This document shows, piece after piece, positions 18,827-25,827 of a stretch of DNA of 64,000 nt (its first letter is position 1; every line of letters begins with the position of its first letter). A program made the translations under genes and the position numbers. The stretch is from Rhizobium sp. Q54 (GTDB taxonomy: Bacteria > Pseudomonadota > Alphaproteobacteria > Rhizobiales > Aestuariivirgaceae), in NCBI GenBank assembly GCA_945889445.1, contig CAMDBX010000001.1, positions 62,001 through 126,000 on the forward strand, read 5' to 3'. The notes under the pieces were generated by a model, which did not search any database, was not told the origin of the DNA, and saw nothing but the letters and a program-made list of their open reading frames with translations.

Positions 18827-18922
18827 GGGCCCCCACCCCTGCCCCTCCCCACGAGGGGGAGGGGAAATGGATGGGACATGCTTTCCCTCCCCCTTGTGGG
18901 GAGGGATCAAGGGTGGGGGTCC
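18827..18922. repeat. inverted repeat, Cys-rich/G-rich palindromic element
   Basis: Arms 18827-18863 and 18883-18922 are near-complementary over about 37 nt (GGCCCCCACCCCTGCCCCTC against the reverse complement of the right arm). The element follows the NUDIX stop directly and may act as its terminator-like structure. Confidence 0.8.
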
Positions 18923-18965
18923 GCAAGCGCTGCCCTTGCATAATCCTATTGAGAGAATTTAGTCC

Positions 18966-18994
18966 TTGACAGCGCGCGCTCGATGTGCTAGAAA
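18966..18994 (+). promoter_or_regulatory. strong sigma70-like promoter with no gene behind it
   Basis: TTGACA (18966-18971), a 17-nt spacer and TAGAAA (18989-18994) form a near-consensus promoter on the plus strand. No plus-strand CDS follows for 3.4 kb; the next gene, at 19277, is on the opposite strand. A small RNA or a deleted gene could explain it. Confidence 0.5.
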
Positions 18995-19023
18995 GGCGCA
19001 CACTCCCAGAAACCCCTGATCGG

Positions 19024-19108
19024 CGTCATCCCTGCGAAGGCTGGGATCCCGCTGTCTGTCCGAGCGAGCTGAACCAAAGCTGGGCCCCGGCTTTCGCCGG
19101 GGTGACGG
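19024..19108. repeat. inverted repeat of the CGTCAYCCC-type intergenic family
   Basis: The arms 19024-19050 (CGTCATCCCTGCGAAGGCTG) and 19079-19108 (reverse complement beginning CCGTCACCCCGGCGAAAGCC) are related copies in inverted orientation. This is a familiar type of dispersed palindrome in alphaproteobacterial intergenic DNA. Confidence 0.65.
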
Positions 19109-19212
19109 AATTAGTGCGGGTTGGCTGGTCGCGAAAGGTGATGACGAATGATGCTCAGCGCTGTGTGGCGACTGTTGGCGATGTTGCCTGGCCTATTCGA
19201 ACTCTTGGCAAG

Positions 19213-19262
19213 AGCCCTCATCCGCCCTTTCGGGCACCTTCTCCCATTGCTGTGCACCGGGA
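19213..19262. repeat. copy of the REP arm also present at 9872
   Basis: 19213-19247 matches the 9872-9906 arm with one visible difference (CCCTTTCGGG for CCCTGTCGGG) and is followed by a short partial inverted arm (GGGAGAAGGGG). It sits just before the stop of the minus-strand gene at 19277. Confidence 0.75.
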
Positions 19263-19276
19263 GAAGGGGTTGGGGA

Positions 19277-19744
19277 TTACATCCCGAACAACTTCTTCCA
19301 GCTGTTCATGGCTTGCATCCACGGGTTTTCCGCGGCAGGTCCCTGACCCCAGATGTCCATGGGGGGCTTCATGCCGAAGATCTTCTCGTAGGATTCGAGC
19401 GTCATCTTCCAGGTGTCGGCCATGTTGGAGAACTGCTTGGCGTCCATGCCCTGCGCGGCGGGGCGCTCGGTGATCATCTGCCCCAGGTTCTCCCAGTAGT
19501 TCTGGGCGTTCTGGAGATGCATCATCCAGGCATCGTTGACGGGGCCGGGCGGGATCACCTGGTGGCCGGCGCGCATGGCGAGGAACAGGAACTTGCGATA
19601 CTCCTCGATGACGCGCTGCGTCATCTCGGCGTTCTGGCCCATTTGCTTCTGCATCATCTCCATGAGGGGGGCGAAGGCCTGCATGCCATCGGCGTTCATC
19701 ATGTTGAGCTTGAGCCAGAGCGGGTCGAGGCGATAATCCATCAT
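19277..19744 (-). CDS. uncharacterised Met-rich small protein, possibly GRDP-like
   Basis: A 155-aa soluble protein very rich in Met, Gln and Trp. I do not recognise a characterised family. Residues ~46-85 (EEYRKFLFLAMRAG, then PPGPVNDAWMMHLQNAQNYW) resemble the motif of glycine-rich-domain (GRDP/DUF1399-like) proteins, Y-R-x-F-L ... P-x-x-V-D-x-x-W-H-x-H ... Y-W, but with Met in place of the first His. It begins 7 bp after the histidine kinase gene, so it is the last gene of the MarR-regulator-kinase operon. Start at 19744 or at the next codon. Confidence 0.7.
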   Translation of the reverse strand: MMDYRLDPLWLKLNMMNADGMQAFAPLMEMMQKQMGQNAEMTQRVIEEYRKFLFLAMRAGHQVIPPGPVNDAWMMHLQNAQNYWENLGQMITERPAAQGMDAKQFSNMADTWKMTLESYEKIFGMKPPMDIWGQGPAAENPWMQAMNSWKKLFGM

Positions 19745-19751
19745 TCATCAC

Positions 19752-21092
19752 CTATACAGGTATTTGCACGCGCGCGCGAAGCCCCCCTTTCGGACTATCT
19801 TCGAGGGTCAGCTCGCCGCCATGGGCGCGGGCAATGTCGAGCGCGATGGCGAGGCCCAGCCCGGTTCCCGTCTCGTCCAGGTTCCGGGCATTGTCGAGGC
19901 GCACAAAGGGGCGGAAGGCCTCCGCCCGCTTGTCCGGCGGAATGCCGGGGCCATCATCGTCCACCATGAGGGTGAGCATGTGGTTGGCGACATTGGCCGT
20001 GACCGTCACTTTGCCGGCATAGCGCACCGCATTGCCGATGAGATTGGCCAGCAGCCGGCCGAAGGCATTGGGTTTGACCCGCACCGACTGGCCCTGCGGC
20101 ACGTCGATCTCGCAGGTGCCGTCACGACAGGCGCGCGCCGCGTTCAGCACGAGGGGTGCCAGTTCGACCAGCTGCGGCATCTCGCCGGCATCGCCCTTCA
20201 CGAAGGCCATATAGGCCTCGAGCATGAGCTGCATCTCGTCAACGTCTTCCTTCAGGGGCTGCACCTTTGGGCCGTCGCCCAGCACGGCGAGTTCCAGCCT
20301 GAAGCGGGTGAGGATGGTGCGCAGGTCGTGACTGACGCCAGCCAGCATGGCGGTGCGCTGCTCGACCTGCTTCGAAATGCGGTCGCGCATGTCGAGGAAG
20401 GCGACACCTGCTGCCCGCACTTCGCGAGCGCCGCGCGGTTTGAAGGCGCCAAGGTCGCGGCCGGTACCGAAGCTCTGCGCGGCGCGGGCGAGGTCGGTGA
20501 TGGGGCGGATCTGGTTCCTCAGGAAGATTGTTGCGATGCCCAGCAGGAGCAGCGAGGACAACAGCATGAAGGCCAGCAGGAATCCGGTGGAGGTGGCGAA
20601 GGTGCGCTCGCCCTTGGTCCGGAAATCAAAAATGACATCGGGAGCGGCCAGCACCTTCACCTCGACAAAATCCGGCTGCTGGCTGATGTCGAGCCAGAAG
20701 GGCCGGTTCATCTGCACGGTGAACTCACGCGTGAGACGCGTGTCGGCGCGGGAGAAGAAGGGCTGCGGCAAGGGCTCTGGCAGTTGGCCGCGGGTGATGG
20801 TGAGGCCGAGGCCCAGCGTGTCGTTGGCGAGCTTCTCGATCCGGGCTTCCGATGCTTCGGTCTTGTCGGAACCCTCGTAGAGCTGCACCAGCATGGCGAC
20901 GTCGCGGGCATAGGAGCGGGCCAGCAGGCGCGTGACGTTCTCGAAGTGGCGCTCGAGGATGAGGCCCGTCATGATGGTCTGCAGCAGCACGACCGGTGCC
21001 ACGAGGATGATGAGGGCGCGCGGGAACAGGCCCTCGGGCATGTAGCGCTCGAGGAACGCGTTGAAGCGGTTGTACAGCCAGTTCTGCGCCAT
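19752..21092 (-). CDS. EnvZ-type sensor histidine kinase
   Basis: A 446-aa inner-membrane kinase. Two transmembrane segments (about residues 26-46 and 170-191) bracket a periplasmic sensor region of about 120 residues. A HAMP domain follows (LRNQIRPITDLARA), then the HisKA box AGVSHDLRT with the phospho-accepting His at about 255. The ATPase domain has NLIGNAVRY (N box), DDDGPGIPP (G1) and GTGLGLAIA (G2). It follows the response regulator by 14 bp, so the two should be cognate. The DLRT form of the H-box is typical of the EnvZ/OmpB group. Confidence 0.93.
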   Translation of the reverse strand: MAQNWLYNRFNAFLERYMPEGLFPRALIILVAPVVLLQTIMTGLILERHFENVTRLLARSYARDVAMLVQLYEGSDKTEASEARIEKLANDTLGLGLTITRGQLPEPLPQPFFSRADTRLTREFTVQMNRPFWLDISQQPDFVEVKVLAAPDVIFDFRTKGERTFATSTGFLLAFMLLSSLLLLGIATIFLRNQIRPITDLARAAQSFGTGRDLGAFKPRGAREVRAAGVAFLDMRDRISKQVEQRTAMLAGVSHDLRTILTRFRLELAVLGDGPKVQPLKEDVDEMQLMLEAYMAFVKGDAGEMPQLVELAPLVLNAARACRDGTCEIDVPQGQSVRVKPNAFGRLLANLIGNAVRYAGKVTVTANVANHMLTLMVDDDGPGIPPDKRAEAFRPFVRLDNARNLDETGTGLGLAIALDIARAHGGELTLEDSPKGGLRARVQIPV

Positions 21093-21106
21093 TCCCCTAC
21101 CCTAGC

Positions 21107-21790
21107 TCAGTCGGCGTGCAGGACATAGCCCGCGCCGCGCACCGTCTGGAGATGGACGGGGTTCGAGGGATCGTCCTCGATCTTCTGGCGCAGCCGGTTG
21201 ATCTGGACGTCGACGCTGCGCGCGCCCTCCTCGGAGCCTTCGGGCGCCAGGTCGCTGCGCGCCACCGTGTTGTTGGCATTGTCCGCAAGGATGCGCAGGA
21301 ACTCACGCTCGCGCGTGGTGAGGCGGATGATCTCGGCGCCGCGGCGCAATTCGCCGCGCTGGACGTGGAAGGTGAAGGGACCGAATGCCACCTCGGGCTG
21401 GCCGCGCGCCGCCTGCTCCTGGCGCTTGAGCAGGCCGCGGATGCGCAGCAGCAGCTCGCGCGGCTCGAAGGGCTTGGCGAGGTAGTCGTCGCTGCCGGTC
21501 TCCAGGCCCGCAATGCGGTCGGAAGCCTCGGCAAGGGCGGAGAGCATGAGAACGGGAACCGGATTGCCCTCGGCGCGCAGCCACTCGGTGAAGGCGAGGC
21601 CGGTTTCGCCCGGCATCATGATGTCGAGCACCACGAGGTCGAAGGCCACGATGCGCATGTGCTCGCGCGCTTCCACCGCACTGCCTGCCACGGAAATGCG
21701 GAAGCCGTTCTCCATGAGGAAGGCCTGGAGAAGGTTGCGGATGCGGCGGTCGTCGTCCACCACCAGGATGTGGGGAAGATCATCCACCAT
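21107..21790 (-). CDS. OmpR-family response regulator, PetR-like
   Basis: A 227-aa transcription factor with an N-terminal receiver domain (ILVVDDDRRIR acidic pocket, phosphorylatable Asp56 in VVLDIMMPG, conserved Lys in LAKPFEP) and a C-terminal winged helix (LTTREREFLRIL, VDVQINRLRQKIE, VRGAGYVLH). The ATG at 21790 overlaps the MarR stop by 11 bp. The MarR plus OmpR pair with this overlap is the layout of Rhodobacter petP-petR, which controls cytochrome bc1 genes; petABC are at 1-2326 here. A longer open frame upstream lies within the MarR gene. Confidence 0.93.
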   Translation of the reverse strand: MVDDLPHILVVDDDRRIRNLLQAFLMENGFRISVAGSAVEAREHMRIVAFDLVVLDIMMPGETGLAFTEWLRAEGNPVPVLMLSALAEASDRIAGLETGSDDYLAKPFEPRELLLRIRGLLKRQEQAARGQPEVAFGPFTFHVQRGELRRGAEIIRLTTREREFLRILADNANNTVARSDLAPEGSEEGARSVDVQINRLRQKIEDDPSNPVHLQTVRGAGYVLHAD

Positions 21791-22310
21791 CTTTGGGCTC
21801 GCCCAGCAGGCTGGCACGGTCGATCCAGTCGCGCACCGCCTCGCGGTTGGCGGGCGAGACCATGTGATAGAGGACCTTGCGGTAGAGATGCGCGGCACTG
21901 CCCTCGGGCAGCGCCACGGCGCGGCGGATGCGGTTCATCTGCGGGCCCATCAGGCGCTGGCGGAGTTCCTCGCCGGCCTCGGTGAGATAGAGCAGGCGCT
22001 GGCGGCGGTCGGTCTCGCCTTCCTTCTGGAAGACATAGCCCTTGTCGATCAGCTCCTTCAGCACGCGGCCGAGGCTCTGCTTGGTGATCTGCAGGATGTC
22101 GAGCAGCTGCTGGACCGTCATGCCCGGGTCGCGGCCGACGAAATGCAGCACCCGGTGGTGGGCGCGCCCGAAGCCGTATTGCCCCAGGATCCCGTCCGGA
22201 TCGGACACGAAATCGCGGTAGGCGAAGAACATCAGTTCGATGAGCGCAACCGTGTCCTGCTCGCTCAGGGGATGATCGCCCATTCCTTGGGCAGAAATTA
22301 CGTCAGCCAT
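21780..22310 (-). CDS. MarR-family regulator, PetP-like
   Basis: A 176-aa winged-helix repressor. The DNA-binding region is clear: GMTVQQLLDILQITKQSLGRVLKELIDKG-like helix-turn-helix (residues ~70-100), followed by the wing KEGETDRRQRLLYLT. The ATG at 22310 is chosen because MADVISAQG gives a normal N-terminus; a frame from 22352 reads through the presumed promoter. The gene is first of a four-gene operon with a response regulator, a kinase and a small unknown protein, and is divergent from ilvE. A 16-bp imperfect palindrome abuts its start codon and may be its own operator. Confidence 0.9.
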   Translation of the reverse strand: MADVISAQGMGDHPLSEQDTVALIELMFFAYRDFVSDPDGILGQYGFGRAHHRVLHFVGRDPGMTVQQLLDILQITKQSLGRVLKELIDKGYVFQKEGETDRRQRLLYLTEAGEELRQRLMGPQMNRIRRAVALPEGSAAHLYRKVLYHMVSPANREAVRDWIDRASLLGEPKDGG

Positions 22311-22326
22311 GTTGACATATTTAAAC
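22311..22326. promoter_or_regulatory. imperfect palindrome, candidate MarR operator
   Basis: GTTGACATATTTAAAC matches its own reverse complement at 12 of 16 positions. It touches the MarR start codon and contains the -35 box of the divergent ilvE promoter, the expected place for an autorepressor site. Confidence 0.45.
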
Positions 22327-22340
22327 CCATTGGCTACGCT
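22312..22340 (+). promoter_or_regulatory. putative ilvE promoter
   Basis: TTGACA at 22312-22317, a 17-nt spacer and TACGCT at 22335-22340 point towards ilvE, leaving a leader of about 80 nt before its ATG at 22427. The -35 overlaps the palindrome at 22311-22326. Confidence 0.5.
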
Positions 22341-22426
22341 TGGCCAGTTCAAAATGCAAATCGGGCGCGAACGGCCGGAATTTCAGGCCCTTTCAATACC
22401 CTTATACCGGACAGGAGCACGATACC

Positions 22427-23314
22427 ATGGCGGGCATTTCCTTTGACCAGCGCGACGGTTGGATCTGGTTCAACGGCGAGATCGTGCCGTGGAAAGAAGC
22501 CAAGGTCCATGTGCTGACCCACGGCCTGCATTATGGTTCCTCCGTGTTCGAAGGCGAGCGCGCCTATGACGGCGTGATCTTCAAGACCACCGAGCATTCC
22601 ATCCGTTTCAGGAAGTCCGCCGAGATCATGGATTTCGAGATCCCCTTCTCGGTCGAGGAGCTGAACGCGGCCAAGGACAAGGTCGTGGCGCTCAATGGCG
22701 GCGGCGACCAGTATGTGCGCCCCGTGGCGTGGCGCGGCTCCGAGATGATGGCGGTCTCCGCCCAGAACAACAAGATCCATGTGGCGATCGCCACCTGGGC
22801 GTGGCCCTCGATGTTCGATCCCGAGACCAAGATGAAGGGCATCAAGCTCGACATCGCCGAGTATCGCCGCCCTGACCCGGCCTGCGCGCCGGTTCATGCC
22901 AAGGCCGCCGGCCTCTACATGATCTGCACCATCTCCAAGCACAAGGCGGAGAAGAAGGGCTATGCCGACGCCATGATGCTGGACTGGCAGGGCCGCGTGG
23001 CCGAATGCACCGGCGCCAACATCTTCTTCACGCGCGACGGCGCCATCCATACGCCGATCGCCGACTGCTTCCTCAACGGCATCACCCGCCAGACGGTGAT
23101 CGCGCTCGCCAAGGAACAGGGCCTCGAGATCATCGAGCGGCGGATCATGCCGGAGGAGCTCTCGACCTTCAACGAGTGCTTCATCGTCGGCTCCGCCGCG
23201 GAAGTGACACCGGTGGCCGAGATCGGCCCCTACAGCTTCAAGCCCGGCAACATCAGCCGCACCATGATGGACGCCTACACCAACGCAGTCAGGCCGAAGT
23301 CCAAGGCCGCCTGA
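22427..23314 (+). CDS. ilvE: branched-chain amino acid aminotransferase
   Basis: IlvE is a class IV PLP aminotransferase that interconverts branched-chain amino acids and their keto acids. The protein is 295 aa from the ATG at 22427, which has an AGGAG site 8 nt upstream. Visible motifs include the N-terminal FNGEIVPWKEAKVHVLTHGLHYGSSVFEG, the PLP Lys in the YMICTISKHKAEKKGY segment (residue ~170), and the C-terminal GSAAEVTPVAEIG signature. An open frame begins earlier at 22340 but covers the promoter. A clear terminator follows. Confidence 0.96.
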   Translation: MAGISFDQRDGWIWFNGEIVPWKEAKVHVLTHGLHYGSSVFEGERAYDGVIFKTTEHSIRFRKSAEIMDFEIPFSVEELNAAKDKVVALNGGGDQYVRPVAWRGSEMMAVSAQNNKIHVAIATWAWPSMFDPETKMKGIKLDIAEYRRPDPACAPVHAKAAGLYMICTISKHKAEKKGYADAMMLDWQGRVAECTGANIFFTRDGAIHTPIADCFLNGITRQTVIALAKEQGLEIIERRIMPEELSTFNECFIVGSAAEVTPVAEIGPYSFKPGNISRTMMDAYTNAVRPKSKAA

Positions 23315-23340
23315 GCGCGCCACTCACGCAAGATCATGAA

Positions 23341-23368
23341 GTCGCGCCACAACCGGGCGCGGCTTTTT
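23341..23368 (+). terminator. rho-independent terminator after ilvE
   Basis: An 8-bp stem (23341-23348 with 23356-23363, one G-U pair), loop ACAACCG, followed by TTTTT at 23364-23368. It lies 27 bp after the ilvE stop. Confidence 0.8.
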
Positions 23369-23446
23369 GCTGCGCCGAACCACAACTTCGGCGTTTGACC
23401 GGGCACAACCGATTGCCTAACCTGCAGCCATCGCAAGGAGGTCACC

Positions 23447-23800
23447 ATGACTCATCTCGGAAAACTGATATTCGCGGGGTTTGCCGCGGCAGCCCTGCTG
23501 GTGGCGGCTCAGCCCGCCGCCGAAGCCAAGACCATGGGCCCGACGGCCGCCGCCATCGTGGGCGGCGTGGCAGGCCTCGCGGTGGGCGCGGCCATCGCCG
23601 ACTCCGCCAACCAAAAGAAGAAGAAGAAGTACTATTACAACGGCTATGCCCCGCCCTATGGCCCCGGCACCTATGACCCCTACTTCAACCAGGCCTTCAG
23701 CCCCACCGCGGGCGTGGTCTGCTATCCCGCCCAGCGGCTTTGCTACAACAACAACGGCAGCGTCGCGAACCACTGGACGCGCAACGTTTACGGCTACTGA
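23447..23800 (+). CDS. small secreted protein with glycine-zipper segment
   Basis: A 117-aa protein with a Sec signal peptide (residues 1-27, cleavage after AEA). A glycine-zipper-like hydrophobic stretch (AAIVGGVAGLAVGAAIA, residues ~35-51) is followed by a Lys run, then a Tyr/Pro/Gly-rich tail with two Cys (VVCYPAQRLCYNN) that may form a disulfide. The YYNGY-type tail resembles the BA14K-like proteins at 31291-32429 without the BA14K signature. It is followed after 9 bp by another secreted protein gene. The function is unknown; an envelope role is the reasonable guess. Confidence 0.75.
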   Translation: MTHLGKLIFAGFAAAALLVAAQPAAEAKTMGPTAAAIVGGVAGLAVGAAIADSANQKKKKKYYYNGYAPPYGPGTYDPYFNQAFSPTAGVVCYPAQRLCYNNNGSVANHWTRNVYGY

Positions 23801-23809
23801 TCGGAGCAC

Positions 23810-24250
23810 ATGATGAACATTCTCACTTCGATCCGGCACGTGGCCGGCGCCACCCTGCTCCTCGCCGGCCTTGCCGGCCCGGCACTGGCGGCAGACGACC
23901 TGCGCATCGACGATGCGTGGAAGGCAGCCCTCGTCGACCAGCACGGCGTGCTGACCGAGAAGCAGCATGCCCAGGTCAACGCCATTGCCTATGGCGCGGC
24001 AGCGGCCCTGCTGTGCGACGGCATCGACATCGATGCGGACAAGGTTGCCGTGGCGGTGACCGGCGTTCTCGCCGATGGCCCGAAGGAACTCAGCGAAGAT
24101 GAAGAACTCGCCCGCTATACCGACATCATGCTGACGCTTGGCACGGCCAAGGGCATCCTGCTGGCCGAAGGCGCGCTTCACAAGGCGGAGTTCTGCGCCA
24201 ATGCCGCCGACGAAAAGGCCAAGAAGCCGGCGGATACGTTCTGGAAATAG
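23810..24250 (+). CDS. secreted protein of unknown function
   Basis: A 146-aa protein with a cleavable signal peptide (residues 1-27, ending ALAAD). The mature part is mostly helical and acidic, with two Cys (LLCDGID around residue 67 and AEFCANA around 126) that may pair in the periplasm. I recognise no domain. The start at 23810 has an adjacent second ATG and an RBS (GGAG) 5 nt upstream. It is probably co-transcribed with the preceding secreted protein. Confidence 0.7.
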   Translation: MMNILTSIRHVAGATLLLAGLAGPALAADDLRIDDAWKAALVDQHGVLTEKQHAQVNAIAYGAAAALLCDGIDIDADKVAVAVTGVLADGPKELSEDEELARYTDIMLTLGTAKGILLAEGALHKAEFCANAADEKAKKPADTFWK

Positions 24251-24289
24251 TTGGCGCGCAAGGGAGGCGCTGACTAAAGTCACACGCCC

Positions 24290-25750
24290 ATGACGACGCT
24301 TTGCGACTACCTCATCATCGGCGGCGGCTCCTCCGGAGCCGTCGTCGCCCGCCGCCTCGCCGACCGCAGCTCGGGGCGCATCATCCTCATCGAAGCCGGC
24401 AAGACCGACGAGGGCGACCCGGCGGCGGTGGACCTCAAGCGGCTGGACGAACAGACGCCGGACTATGACTGGGGCTTTCGCGCAGCGCCGCTGCCGGGTT
24501 CGCCCCCCCTTCTCAATTATGCGCGCGCGAAACTGCTGGGCGGCTGCGCCAACCACAATGACTGCGCCTTCATCCGCCCGCCTGACTCCGACTTCGATGA
24601 ATGGGAACGCCTCGGTGCCAGCGGATGGAATGCCGCCGCGATGGCGACATACTGGGATCGCATCACAGGCACGATCACCATCGAGACGGCACCCTGCCAC
24701 CCGGCCAGCCGCCGCTTCATCGACGCGGGGATCGAGATGGGCCTCGAGGAAGTGGATTTCGGCGCGCAAGTGCGACCGGGCGTGGGGCTGTTCCCGCTCA
24801 ATGCCAGGGGCCGCACGCGGCAGTCATCCTCCGTTGCCTATCTCCACCCCATCGCCGCATTGCCGAAACACCTTGAGGTGTGGACTGAGTGCATGGCGAC
24901 ACGGCTCCTCATCGAGGACGGTCGCGCAATCGGTGCCGAGACGTCGCGCGGCGAGATCCACGCGACGCGCGCCGTGGTGCTGGCGGGTGGCTCCATCCAG
25001 ACGCCACAGCTGATGATGGTGTCGGGACTGGGCCCCGCCGCGCATTTGCAGGAACACGGCATCGACGTGATACGCGACCTGCCGCACCTTGGCCAGCACC
25101 TGCGCGACCATGTGGCGGCTCCGGTGGTGTGGGAGACGCATGAACAGGTTGCGGGCTGGGAGATCTGCCCCTTCGAGGCGACGATGATGCTGCAGCTCGA
25201 AGAGCATGCCCCCGCCCCCGACATCCTGTTCCACTTCGGCCTGCGGGTGCGCGAGAAATATGACGATGAGCGGCTGGCCACCCGTGGCCCCGCGGTGAAG
25301 GCCTCGCCCAACGTGACGCGCGCCACGAGCGAGGGCCAGCTACGACTCTCGGGCCCCACCATGGCCGACAAGCCGGTGATCGACCTCAACTATTTTGCCG
25401 ATCCAGCCGACCTTGAACTGCTGCTGCGCGCCCTGAAATTCACGCGCAGGCTGGGCCAGACGAAGGCCATGCAGGCGATGGTGCGCGCGGAAGTGCACCC
25501 TGGCCCCGCAGTGCAGACCGACGAACAGTGGCGCGACTACATCCGCAGCGTCTGCGAGACGGTCTATCACCCGTGCTGCACGGCGGCGATCGGACGCGTC
25601 GTGACGCCGGAGCTGAAGGTGATGGGCGTCGACGGGCTGTTCATCGTCGATGCATCGGTCTTCGCCTCGCTCATCACGGTCAACATCAATGCGGCGGTGA
25701 TGATGGTGGCGGAGAAGTCGGCGGACTGCATTCTGGCGGCTCGCTCCTAG
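24290..25750 (+). CDS. GMC-family FAD-dependent oxidoreductase
   Basis: A 486-aa flavoprotein of the glucose-methanol-choline oxidoreductase family, which oxidises alcohols or reduces with quinone acceptors. The N-terminal dinucleotide fold (IIGGGSSGAVVARRLA), LLGGCANHNDCAF (in place of the usual LGGSSAINGM), AGGSIQTPQLMMVSGLGP (GMC signature 2) and the C-terminal YHPCCTAAIG with the catalytic His and VDASVF are visible. The LGG...N and PV-G-T-C positions deviate from typical choline dehydrogenases, so the substrate is unclear. There is no signal peptide. Confidence 0.88.
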   Translation: MTTLCDYLIIGGGSSGAVVARRLADRSSGRIILIEAGKTDEGDPAAVDLKRLDEQTPDYDWGFRAAPLPGSPPLLNYARAKLLGGCANHNDCAFIRPPDSDFDEWERLGASGWNAAAMATYWDRITGTITIETAPCHPASRRFIDAGIEMGLEEVDFGAQVRPGVGLFPLNARGRTRQSSSVAYLHPIAALPKHLEVWTECMATRLLIEDGRAIGAETSRGEIHATRAVVLAGGSIQTPQLMMVSGLGPAAHLQEHGIDVIRDLPHLGQHLRDHVAAPVVWETHEQVAGWEICPFEATMMLQLEEHAPAPDILFHFGLRVREKYDDERLATRGPAVKASPNVTRATSEGQLRLSGPTMADKPVIDLNYFADPADLELLLRALKFTRRLGQTKAMQAMVRAEVHPGPAVQTDEQWRDYIRSVCETVYHPCCTAAIGRVVTPELKVMGVDGLFIVDASVFASLITVNINAAVMMVAEKSADCILAARS

Positions 25751-25827
25751 GTAGTTCAACGGGACTTGCCAATCGGCGCACGCCTGAGGCAAATTACCCG
25801 CATGTCGTGTTACCCGGAGCGGCGGCG

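Larger units (their letters stand above)
18818..19276. other. 459-bp region without a gene: repeats and an orphan promoter
   Basis: No credible ORF is seen on either strand between the NUDIX gene and the convergent small gene at 19277. The region contains a long inverted repeat (18827-18922), a strong promoter-like sequence (18966-18994), a second inverted repeat (19024-19108) and a REP-like arm (19213-19262). Confidence 0.75.

Noticed and set aside
18818-19276. CRISPR array in the repeat-rich gap
   Set aside because: The repeats are inverted and of different families, not regularly spaced direct repeats.
19148-19969. 273-aa plus-strand frame starting near the orphan promoter at 18966
   Set aside because: It is antisense to two clear minus-strand genes and has a His/Gly/Leu-rich shadow composition, so it does not explain the promoter.
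25528-25827. N-terminal 100-codon extension of the amidohydrolase
   Set aside because: It lies inside the GMC oxidoreductase gene and would bury the obvious signal peptide beginning at 25828.
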